Of a stretch of 64,000 bases of DNA, positions 16,631 to 24,248 are shown one piece after another (the stretch's first letter is position 1; every line of letters begins with the position of its first letter). The DNA is from an uncultured Eubacteriales bacterium (GTDB taxonomy: Bacteria > Bacillota > Clostridia > Christensenellales > CAG-138). The translations under genes and the position numbers were made by a program. The stretch spans positions 1 to 64,000 of the forward strand of contig UQWD01000010.1 of assembly GCA_900544555.1 (NCBI GenBank), read 5' to 3'. The notes beneath the pieces were generated by a model. That model had not been told where the DNA came from, ran no database searches, and saw only the letters and a list, made by a program, of their open reading frames with translations.

Positions 16631-17493
16631 GTTTCCTGATCCTTCTGTATGATATAGGTATAGCTGTCTTCCAGGTTCGGGCTCGTCGCGTTCGCCTCCG
16701 TTTGCCCATCCGCCAAATACCGCACGCGGTAGCCGGAATCAACGGGGGTGAAATTAATCACCGTATGGCTTTTTTCCAGCTCTCTAAACATAGCTTCGTT
16801 CATTGTTTCCTCTATGATGTTGCAGCCCGCCATGGCCTGGATTTCCGGCGTGCTGCCGGTAACGAGCGCTCTGCCGCGGTTCATGATGGACACCTTATCG
16901 CACAAGCTCTCCACATCGTTTACGATGTGGCTGGAGATGAGGATAATCCGCTGACCGTTATTATAGTCCCGGATAAGCTTGCGAAGGTTGATACGTTCCG
17001 CGGGATCCAACCCGACGGACGGTTCATCCATAATCAGCAGGCTGGGTTCCCCGAGAATAGCCTGCGCAACGCCCAAGCGCCGGAGCATCCCGCCCGAAAG
17101 GTGGCCGACCTTGCGTTTTGCGTATTGAGTTAGATGCGCCCGCTCCATCGCCAACGCAACCTGTTCCTTTTCCCGCTGTCTCGGTATGTTTTTGAGCAGC
17201 GCTACGTTTAACAGCGCTTCGTCAACCTTTAGATACTTGTACATGCCGAAATGCTGCGGAAGATAGCCGATTTTCTCCTTAACCGCCCTTGGCTGCTTCC
17301 AGTTATAATCTCCCCAGGCGATTTCGCCCTTGTCCGCGTCCAAAATCGTCGCCAAAATGCGCATCAGGGTGGTTTTACCCGCGCCGTTGGGGCCGAGCAA
17401 ACCATGGATACCTGGCGCTATGGCGAGGTTTACGTCGTCAAGCGCCTGAACCTTTTTGAAGGATTTAGATAAAGAGTTGATTACAATATCCAT
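16627..17493 (-). CDS. ABC transporter ATP-binding protein
   Basis: The nucleotide-binding domain has Walker A (LGPNGAGKTTLMR), Q-loop (GYLPQHFGMY), signature LSGGMLRRLGVAQA, Walker B LLIMDEPSVGLDP and the switch His (ISSHIVNDVE). The 288-residue length with a C-terminal extension is typical of ABC-2 exporters such as drug or bacteriocin-immunity systems. Its start directly abuts the stop of the upstream 730-residue permease. It energises transport by the two membrane partners. Confidence 0.95.
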   Translation of the reverse strand: MDIVINSLSKSFKKVQALDDVNLAIAPGIHGLLGPNGAGKTTLMRILATILDADKGEIAWGDYNWKQPRAVKEKIGYLPQHFGMYKYLKVDEALLNVALLKNIPRQREKEQVALAMERAHLTQYAKRKVGHLSGGMLRRLGVAQAILGEPSLLIMDEPSVGLDPAERINLRKLIRDYNNGQRIILISSHIVNDVESLCDKVSIMNRGRALVTGSTPEIQAMAGCNIIEETMNEAMFRELEKSHTVINFTPVDSGYRVRYLADGQTEANATSPNLEDSYTYIIQKDQET

Positions 17494-19686
17494 TTATTCC
17501 TCTCCTTGATAATGATAAAGCTCGGATAGGATATCCATCGGCAAGACGACCTCACCCGACAATAACCGTTGATACAAAGCCTTGAACGGTTCGTCGAAGT
17601 TTTCCCCTGCTTGCATCCGGCTAACTATCTCGTCCATCCACCGTTCTTCGTCCTCCGTAAGCGGGGGCTGGGGGATTCTCTCCCCATTAATGATCTCCAT
17701 GTCGCCTCCTGAATAAAAACGCGTTCTGAGTGTTTCAGCATCATATTCAATATCGCCGCCGCCGTTCGCGCGTATATAAACTCTTAGCCAGCCTGCAAAG
17801 CTTGATATTGATACTTTGGGCAGCTCAATGGGGAACCCTGTGCAGGAGTTAAGTAAATAGGGGATCGCCATATTTTCGTTAACATCGATGGACGACTGAT
17901 ATGCCTCAAGCGAGTCCGCCCGGTTTCTAGACGCGGTTGTGGTTGATGATTCATTGCGCATCCGTATCTCCCACTCGTCGCCCCATGAGTACAGCTCCTG
18001 AGGGCCTACAATTACAGAACAACGCATCTGAATGACGGCGATTGTACGCGGCTTCTCCGGCTTTTTAACGGCGTCCATCCGTTCGCAGAGATCAAGCAGC
18101 CTGTCATAAGCATCCAGCACAGCGTCCGCTGGCAGCCCGTTTAAATCATACAGGCTAGCCGGCACATAAACGTCCACGCCGCGGTGGGCGCTGTGAAGCA
18201 TACCTGAATAGAGAGAAACCCCGTCGTCGGAAATCCCGTAGTAAGTATTATCACCCTGCTTCGCTAAATTCGTGTACAGATGGCCGGGGCCTTTGTATTT
18301 AAGCGAATACGCCACCTCGTCCCCCCGCTGCCAATCCTGGATAAAGAACGTTTCTGCTTCTTCAAATAAATTGTTGCTGTAGTTGGACACGGTTTTGATT
18401 CCCGGCCAGGGTATCCACGGGAACGAGCGGTTTAACTGCACCGTCGTTTCGTTTGCCGGGAAGCTGGGCAAGCTGTAGCCGTGGTATTTGAACGTAAAAT
18501 TAACCGTTTCCCCGCTTTTTTTCTCTTCTGGGAAATAGACCATGATTCCATCGTGGCTGCGGTCAAATTCGGCGGCCGCGCCGTCGAGGAGGATTTCGTC
18601 GACTTTCAAATCGCTATACAGCACGAACGACTGGCCGCTTGCGTCGTCGCTCAATATCGCTTTCATATCAACCTTGGCGTTTATCCCCTGTGTTGTGCAT
18701 GACAGGTCGATATCCGTTTTAACTGGCGTGATGTTCTTTTGCGTGGGGAAATCCGCGAGGCTTACCGGCATTCCCGGAATATACTCATCGTGTTTCTTAT
18801 ATGCAAAGCTCTTTGCGTATGAAGGATTTGCGCACCAGGTAAAGAAAAATCCGTAACGGGCGTAAAACAACGCTATCATTAAAGCGCCGCATGTGAAAAC
18901 CGTCCCTATTTTTATCCAGGCGTTCCGCTTTTTTATGCGCGTGGAGGCAAAGCCCTTGCCGCTAAAACATACATAGAGGGCGGCCAGCAGCGCGAGAATC
19001 CCGATGCGGGCTGTCCACCTTGGCAGCTCAACCGGGGCGCCGGTGGATAAATTATCAAACATATGAAAGTCGTTAATGCCCATGTTGAATGCGTTTATTA
19101 AAAATCCACCGCCGCCAAGCCCCATCACACGGGTAAAATCCGCGAAATAGAGCCAGAGCGTGGACGTTGGGAGCCAGACGAGTATTGCGGGCAGGTATAC
19201 GCTTTTGCCAGCGTTCCAGTGGCTGATCAAAAGGCCCCAAACGCCCAATATAAAGCACGGAAAAAAATAAAGCAGCGCGACATAGGATAAGGATAGCTGG
19301 ATCCACAACGCCGGGGCATCGTCGGCGGCCATCTGGATATAGCAACCCGCCATAACCACAAGCGTCGTCAGCAGGGATAAGAGGCCGACAGCCGTTATCT
19401 GCGCCCAGGGGATCAACCGGGCTTGTTTTGCGTAAGCGGCAAAGATATCATCCAACCTCTCCCTGCGCTGTTCCCGCCGCATTTCAATCCCAAACATCAT
19501 GAAAACCAGTGTGAGCACGACCTGCGCGTAAGCGGTTTGCCCCACGGCGCGATAGGAGGCCGTGGGGTAAACGTAATAATAGCAGCCTAAGGCGAACAAT
19601 ACGCCGAAGGCGAGGAGGAGCATCCAAACCGTTCTTCTGGTAAACGCCTGGATTTGCGTACGGACGATAAGAAAAAAACTTCTCAT
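17494..19686 (-). CDS. Large ABC-2-type membrane protein with extracytoplasmic domain
   Basis: The 730-residue protein has about six membrane segments in the first 260 residues plus one near 260-285. A large soluble region of about 430 residues follows. That region starts with a beta-sandwich-like part (NRSFPWIPWPGIK, QDWQRGDEVAYSLKYKGPG) resembling the front domain of M1 aminopeptidases, which are fused to ABC-2 permeases in some bacteria. No HExxH zinc motif is present, so any peptidase relation is non-catalytic. It is the first gene of the three-gene export operon. Confidence 0.75.
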   Translation of the reverse strand: MRSFFLIVRTQIQAFTRRTVWMLLLAFGVLFALGCYYYVYPTASYRAVGQTAYAQVVLTLVFMMFGIEMRREQRRERLDDIFAAYAKQARLIPWAQITAVGLLSLLTTLVVMAGCYIQMAADDAPALWIQLSLSYVALLYFFPCFILGVWGLLISHWNAGKSVYLPAILVWLPTSTLWLYFADFTRVMGLGGGGFLINAFNMGINDFHMFDNLSTGAPVELPRWTARIGILALLAALYVCFSGKGFASTRIKKRNAWIKIGTVFTCGALMIALFYARYGFFFTWCANPSYAKSFAYKKHDEYIPGMPVSLADFPTQKNITPVKTDIDLSCTTQGINAKVDMKAILSDDASGQSFVLYSDLKVDEILLDGAAAEFDRSHDGIMVYFPEEKKSGETVNFTFKYHGYSLPSFPANETTVQLNRSFPWIPWPGIKTVSNYSNNLFEEAETFFIQDWQRGDEVAYSLKYKGPGHLYTNLAKQGDNTYYGISDDGVSLYSGMLHSAHRGVDVYVPASLYDLNGLPADAVLDAYDRLLDLCERMDAVKKPEKPRTIAVIQMRCSVIVGPQELYSWGDEWEIRMRNESSTTTASRNRADSLEAYQSSIDVNENMAIPYLLNSCTGFPIELPKVSISSFAGWLRVYIRANGGGDIEYDAETLRTRFYSGGDMEIINGERIPQPPLTEDEERWMDEIVSRMQAGENFDEPFKALYQRLLSGEVVLPMDILSELYHYQGEE

Positions 19687-19769
19687 ATTTTACCTCGCGT
19701 TTTATTCGCAGTATAGCGGCGGACACGCCGCCGCTATCGGTCAAATGCAAATTGGGGGTGAACCCAAAT

Positions 19770-20177
19770 TTAGTGCCCGTCTTGTTTAACCAGGCAGTAG
19801 CCGGTGTGGTTTCTATTAGGTGCAAAGGCCTCAGCAAAAAATGTGCCGGTTTCTTCACCATCATTATCCCAATATAGTGTGTCAAGGATTTGGTAAGGCG
19901 AAGCTCCAATTTCATCCCTAGTATGAATCCATATTTCGCCCCGGGTACACATCCTGCCAATCAATCTTTTGTCAGAGGTTCCAGTACCATACGTACTTGC
20001 TACTTCACCATAAAGGTAATTCTTGTTCAGGGTTTGGTTTACCCCGGCAACCTTCGTGTTGCTTCCATATTCAACAGAAGCTCTTGAATTTAAGGTTATT
20101 GCTAACGCGTTTGCCGCGGTTAAATACAGCATCAAAGCGCATACGGCCAATATAACGATTCTCGTCCTCTTTTTCAT
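19770..20177 (-). CDS. Small secreted protein of unknown function
   Basis: The 135-residue protein starts with a classical signal peptide (MKKRTRIVILAVCALMLYLT, cleavage expected after NALA). The mature part is polar with two Cys (CTRGEIWIHTRDEIG, GYCLVKQDG). AAAAGGAGG precedes the ATG. It lies 83 bp upstream of the ABC operon in the same direction and is the nearest minus-strand gene to the candidate RiPP locus. I do not recognise the family. Confidence 0.75.
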   Translation of the reverse strand: MKKRTRIVILAVCALMLYLTAANALAITLNSRASVEYGSNTKVAGVNQTLNKNYLYGEVASTYGTGTSDKRLIGRMCTRGEIWIHTRDEIGASPYQILDTLYWDNDGEETGTFFAEAFAPNRNHTGYCLVKQDGH

Positions 20178-20988
20178 ATTATTATCCTCCTTTTAAATTA
20201 TTCTTTAGTCTGAATGCAACAGTTTTTATTTATGAGGATTATTAAAGTAAAACCTCATACAAAATAAAAACTTACAATACTATAAACCATCAATCATATC
20301 TTCTATATCTAGCTTGCACCTCCCGCTTTTCATCTGCTCACAACTCATCCGCTCATGAAAGAAACCAAGGTTATACAGAGTACTCTAGATACAGTATACT
20401 TATATTAACCATAATATGTCAATTATAAATTTTATCGCATTACGAAATAAGAGTCTGCTTGCGGTATCCGTACAACCGTCAGCCTCAATAAATCTCGTAA
20501 CGCGTAATCCGGTTAACTATCGGGTTAGGCTATTCATATTTAGCTACTGATTAAGACTATGTATATATAGGAATATGAATACAATCTAATATATATTTAG
20601 TGTAAAATATAAGCTAGTGTATAAAATATTAAGCAATTGATCGTAAAGCATACGCCGCACGGTGCCGCTCAGTTCAAAAAAACATAAACCGGCACATTTG
20701 TTATACATATATATAAACTACTATTTGTGGGATAAAATCAGTTGTGTAATTTTAATTAACCGTATGATTAAACAAGGTTGTTAAAGCATGTATCAATTTA
20801 TTTAAGGCGCCAAAAAAGTGTATAATAATTAATATTTCTACAAAATCATACTAAGACATGCTCTTTACATATTGTGGCAATATATGGTAAAATGATTTTA
20901 CGGTTTTAGGGAAAATGATGTAAAACCTTGGAATGTAATCGTATTACTCCCCGAATAATGCTTAACAGATTATAAGGAGGTGAAAACA
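20178..20988. other. Long AT-rich intergenic region upstream of the peptide genes
   Basis: About 800 bp of strikingly AT-rich DNA with no supported gene separate the secreted-protein gene from the peptide locus. It must hold promoters in both directions. A pair of direct repeats at 20889-20896 and 20912-20919 (AAAATGAT, 23 bp apart, each followed by TTTAC or GTAAA) is the clearest candidate regulatory element. Confidence 0.55.
20889..20927 (+). promoter_or_regulatory. Direct repeats upstream of the peptide genes, possible operator
   Basis: AAAATGAT occurs at 20889-20896 and again at 20912-20919, a 23-bp step of about two helical turns, as is usual for tandem activator sites. The first is followed by TTTACGG and the second by GTAAAACC, which also form an imperfect dyad. 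They end about 60 bp before the first peptide start codon. Confidence 0.35.
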
Positions 20989-21099
20989 ATGAAAGAGAAA
21001 ATGCTGGGTTTCACAATGGAAGTTGAGGAAGAAATCGTAGCTCAGGCCGTTATGGTAGTCGCGGCTGTCGCGGCTGACGCCGCTGCGGGCGGAGAATAA
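20989..21099 (+). CDS. Candidate RiPP precursor peptide, copy 1 (36 residues)
   Basis: TAAGGAGGTG lies 6 nt before the ATG. The peptide starts MKEKMLGFTMEVEEEIVAQA, continues with a hydrophobic Val/Ala stretch (VMVVAAVAADAA) and ends AAAGGE. It has an acidic leader-like front and an aliphatic tail. Cys and Ser are absent and the single Thr is in the front part, so lanthionine, thiazole or sactionine chemistry is excluded for the tail. The next genes encode a PqqD-M50 protease and an MccB/ThiF-type E1 enzyme, which points to processing plus activation of a carboxylate, perhaps the C-terminal one. Its function is inferred from context only. Confidence 0.8.
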   Translation: MKEKMLGFTMEVEEEIVAQAVMVVAAVAADAAAGGE

Positions 21100-21220
21100 G
21101 CTTAACCGAAAAACGAGTCATTCTTTCTGTACGATTTACGGGGTAGGATAAAAATCCGCCGCCATGGGAAATCGTATACTCCCCGAATAATGCTTAACAG
21201 ATTATAAGGAGGTGAAAATA

Positions 21221-21331
21221 ATGAAAGAGAAAATGCTGGGTTTCACAATGGAAGTTGAGGAAGAGATCGTAGCTCAGGCCGTTATGGTAGTCGCTGCCGT
21301 CGCAGCCGACGCAGCCGCTGGCGGCGAATAA
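21221..21331 (+). CDS. Candidate RiPP precursor peptide, copy 2 (identical 36 residues)
   Basis: It encodes exactly the same peptide as copy 1 with the same TAAGGAGGTG ribosome site, 232 bp further on. Of the last 12 codons, eight differ synonymously from copy 1 and none changes the residue. Strong selection on the Val/Ala-rich tail and its GGE end is therefore visible inside one genome. It lies 52 bp before the M50 protease gene. Confidence 0.8.
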   Translation: MKEKMLGFTMEVEEEIVAQAVMVVAAVAADAAAGGE

Positions 21332-21383
21332 CACTTGAATTGCTTACGTCATTTTCCCTTTACCTTTAAACAGGAGGTGTTAA

Positions 21384-22538
21384 ATGGGCGCACCTGACCA
21401 TATTGTTAAACTGCTGGAGACCCCTTTCTTCGATGAAAAGAATATTTTAGCTACCAAGCTGCCCGAGGGTGGCGTTCAGCTGGCAAACCTTGCCGATGGG
21501 CGCTGCCATTTTGTAGGGGAATTTGAATACGGGCTGCTTCAGTTGTGCGATGGAAAACGTACGATTAAGGAGCTGGCGCAGTTGGGCGGGCTTCCTGATG
21601 AGAACGCTATGTGCAAGTTTCTGCTCGCCTCTTTATCCCTTGGTATTCTCGGCGAGCCGGAAAGGCGGCCTTTCAATATCCTTCAAATGCGGCTGTCGCT
21701 GTTTAATCCATCTCGCATATTAAAGCCGGGAGGCAAGCCGGCCGTAATATTACGCAATTTTCTTTATTTCGCTTCGCTGCTGTCCATCGTGTTCTGTATT
21801 TGGGCTATAATTTCCAACGCGCAATACCTTATAGACTTCACAATGGATGCGTTCGTAACAAGGCCGATAAATATCCTGCTCTTTCTGATACATTCGCTGA
21901 TTATTGGGTTTTTTCATGAGTTCGGCCATGCCGTCGTGCTGACGAGTTACGGCCTGCCCAGCGTGCGAATGGGCGTGCTGTTAAACTTCTTCACGCCCGC
22001 GTTCTATACGGATGTTTCTGGGATAAACCGTATCACGATGAAGACCAAACGCATTTTTGTCTGGCTGGCCGGTATTATGGCGCAGCTTGTGATACTGGCC
22101 GTTACGTTATTTATGATTTTATACTTAAACATCAGCCCGTGGTGGAAGGATTTCTGCTTGATGCTATTCCTTGCGGATCTGATGCTCGTTATTTTCAACC
22201 TGCTGTTTGTTATGCGGTTTGACGGATATTCTATAATCTGCGACATGCTCGGCGACAGAAGGCTTGAAGAGGACGCATTCGCGTTCCTATCCAATCCGCT
22301 AAACGAGCGGAACCTTCAGGTTCCGGCGAGAAAAAAGTTTATCTATGTCATACTCGGTAGCATCAACCGGATATTTCCTTTTGTAATGGGTGGTTGGTTT
22401 GTGAGCACCTTATTACCGATGTTCGTGCCTCAGGCTAACCCCGTTATCGAGATCGTTTTCCCCATAGCCGTAACCGGATTAATTGCGTTCTTTACGGTGA
22501 GAAGGGTTATACGCAGAACGAGGAGTAGAAATTCATGA
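21384..22538 (+). CDS. Membrane M50 (site-2-type) metalloprotease with PqqD-like N-terminal domain
   Basis: Residues about 25-93 form a PqqD-like winged helix (signature LLQLCDGKRTIKELAQL), the usual recognition module for RiPP leader peptides. Membrane helices follow. The zinc motif HEFGH is at residues 178-182, and the second metal ligand lies in NLLFVMRFDGYSI (Asp280). About six helices are predicted in all. Such proteins cut small peptides in or near the membrane. AGGAGG is 6 nt before the ATG at 21384. The stop overlaps the next start by 4 bp. It probably binds and cleaves the two upstream peptides and may also release them. Confidence 0.9.
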   Translation: MGAPDHIVKLLETPFFDEKNILATKLPEGGVQLANLADGRCHFVGEFEYGLLQLCDGKRTIKELAQLGGLPDENAMCKFLLASLSLGILGEPERRPFNILQMRLSLFNPSRILKPGGKPAVILRNFLYFASLLSIVFCIWAIISNAQYLIDFTMDAFVTRPINILLFLIHSLIIGFFHEFGHAVVLTSYGLPSVRMGVLLNFFTPAFYTDVSGINRITMKTKRIFVWLAGIMAQLVILAVTLFMILYLNISPWWKDFCLMLFLADLMLVIFNLLFVMRFDGYSIICDMLGDRRLEEDAFAFLSNPLNERNLQVPARKKFIYVILGSINRIFPFVMGGWFVSTLLPMFVPQANPVIEIVFPIAVTGLIAFFTVRRVIRRTRSRNS

Positions 22539-23929
22539 GCGGCTGTTTTTATCTGAATCCATCAACCTTGCTGATACGGAATGAGGGCCGGTACGAAATT
22601 CGGATCGGGCCGTTTCCTCCGATACTCTTAAACGAAGAGGAACATGGTGAGTTTATAAAGAATTTTTCAACAGCAAAGGAATACAGCCTGGAAAAGATCC
22701 TGGAATATTTTACGGTTGACGAGGCGTTTGACCTGTTCAGGCGCAACGCGTTTATCGACAGGGAGATCGATATGTCCGACAGGTATTCGCGTATGGATTG
22801 TTTTTTCTCCCTTGAGGGTAACGACGGCGCCCTTAAAACGCTCGCCGGGAAGAACGTGCTGGTGCTGGGCGCGGGTGGCGTCGCGACGCATATTGTATGG
22901 ATGTACGCCGCGCTTGGCGTGGGAAAGATGACGCTGCTTGATTTTGACGTCGTGGAGCTGAGCAATTTAAACCGCCAGCTGCTTTATGAAGAAGGGGACG
23001 TTGGCAGGAACAAAATCGAGGCGTTGGCTGATCATATCAATCGCATAAACAGCGACGTGGAGCTTGAACTGCTGGACGTTCGCGTAAAAAGCGGCGAACA
23101 GTTGGACGAGATTATCGGCGCGAAACCGTACGACCTGGTCGTGGCGGCTATCGATACGCCGCTTGCGGTGCGTCATTGGATAAACGAGGCCTGCGTTAAG
23201 CACAAGGTTCCTTACGTTACAGGCGCTTTTGGCAATAACCGGGGAATAGTAGGCATAACGTATATTCCGAATGAAACACCATGCTTTGACTGCATGCAGG
23301 ATCAAAATGTTCGCAATATAGAACGAGTGGCCGGATCGGCGGGCGCGACGCTCCCGCTGATAGCGGAATTCACCGCGTCAAAAGTCGCTACCGAGGGCGT
23401 TAACATTTTGCTTGGAAGAAACGAGCCCGCATACGCCGGCAAGTATGAGGTGTTCGATTATCAAACGAATCTCACTGAGGTTGCGGAAATGACCCTGAGG
23501 CCTCAATGCCCGGTTTGCGGAAGAAAAAACGCTGATGAGAGAAAGCTTGATTTATCGCTGATAAATTATATCTATTACTTTATCTGCGCGGCTGCACCGC
23601 TCGTTATCCACGCGTATCCGAAGTATATGTATATTCCTATTATCGCGCTGGTAGCGGTAAACGCTCTGCTGTTGATTGGCCGTAGGTATGACAATGTTTA
23701 TGAAACGGCCTTCTGCGGCGCGCTTATTTTGTCGTTCTCCGCTCTGTTGGTATTTTTAGCTGTAACGCCTCAGCTTAATGCGATAAATTACGTTGCAAGG
23801 ATTCTGTTCGTAACGTTTTTCTTCCTGTTTTTTATTTGCCTATGCTCGCTTGCCTTTATATCCAACGTATTTTTGGGAGAAAGGTTTATCGATCGGCTGA
23901 GAAACCGGCGCGGCTCAAAGCGGGCTTGA
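22535..23929 (+). CDS. ThiF/MccB-type E1 adenylyltransferase with C-terminal membrane domain
   Basis: The 464-residue protein has three parts. Residues 1-80 resemble the peptide-clamp front domain of MccB-type enzymes. Residues 100-335 are an E1 domain with the nucleotide loop GAGGVATH (112-119), LLDFDVVELSNLNRQ (134-148), the Asp of AAIDTP (207) and four zinc cysteines (C250, C253, C325, C328). Residues 343-450 hold four hydrophobic segments, an unusual addition. E1 enzymes adenylate a carboxylate; MccB does this to a peptide C-terminus. Here it probably acts on the peptides encoded just upstream, at the membrane beside the M50 protease. Its ATG overlaps the protease stop. Confidence 0.88.
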   Translation: MSGCFYLNPSTLLIRNEGRYEIRIGPFPPILLNEEEHGEFIKNFSTAKEYSLEKILEYFTVDEAFDLFRRNAFIDREIDMSDRYSRMDCFFSLEGNDGALKTLAGKNVLVLGAGGVATHIVWMYAALGVGKMTLLDFDVVELSNLNRQLLYEEGDVGRNKIEALADHINRINSDVELELLDVRVKSGEQLDEIIGAKPYDLVVAAIDTPLAVRHWINEACVKHKVPYVTGAFGNNRGIVGITYIPNETPCFDCMQDQNVRNIERVAGSAGATLPLIAEFTASKVATEGVNILLGRNEPAYAGKYEVFDYQTNLTEVAEMTLRPQCPVCGRKNADERKLDLSLINYIYYFICAAAPLVIHAYPKYMYIPIIALVAVNALLLIGRRYDNVYETAFCGALILSFSALLVFLAVTPQLNAINYVARILFVTFFFLFFICLCSLAFISNVFLGERFIDRLRNRRGSKRA

Positions 23930-24248
23930 CGGCTCAAGCCTTAAAAGCCGACGCAAACTTAGCTTTTTGAAACGACCGTTTATTGAGACACAGGCTCTTA
24001 GTTGGACTGTGTCTTTTTGATCAATCTGTATATATCTTTTGATTTCTAGATTAAGCAAGACGTGTTGACGCCTTGTATTTATAATGATTCATAAACCGAC
24101 AAAACCACAGTGTAACACAATAGCTTTGGCTAAAATGCAAAAAATATCTAATATTGCGCATTGCGTACATTTAATGAAAAAGGGATTGCATGCGGACACA
24201 ACATATGCTAAGGTTACTTTGGTTTTATACTAGATATAGAAGGGCAGG
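23930..24248. other. Intergenic region between the peptide locus and nrdJ
   Basis: It holds the terminator at 23987-24018 and presumably the nrdJ promoter. No riboswitch-like structure or small gene is recognised. Confidence 0.5.
23987..24018 (+). terminator. Rho-independent terminator of the peptide locus
   Basis: GACACAG (23987-23993) pairs with CTGTGTC (24007-24013), followed by TTTTT. It closes the transcript 58 bp after the E1 gene, so the locus is a self-contained unit. Confidence 0.85.

Larger units (their letters stand above)
20945..21331 (+). repeat. Tandem duplication, 232-bp step, carrying the two peptide genes
   Basis: The stretch from TACTCCCCGAATAATG through codon 24 of the peptide gene is nearly identical in both copies (start 20945 and 21177; two differences seen). 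The last 12 codons keep the same protein but differ at many third positions. The step between the two ATGs is exactly 232 bp. Confidence 0.95.

Noticed and set aside
24061..24090. TTGACG followed by TATAAT as a promoter for nrdJ
   Set aside because: The spacer is only about 9 bp, too short for sigma-A; no better promoter could be fixed with confidence.
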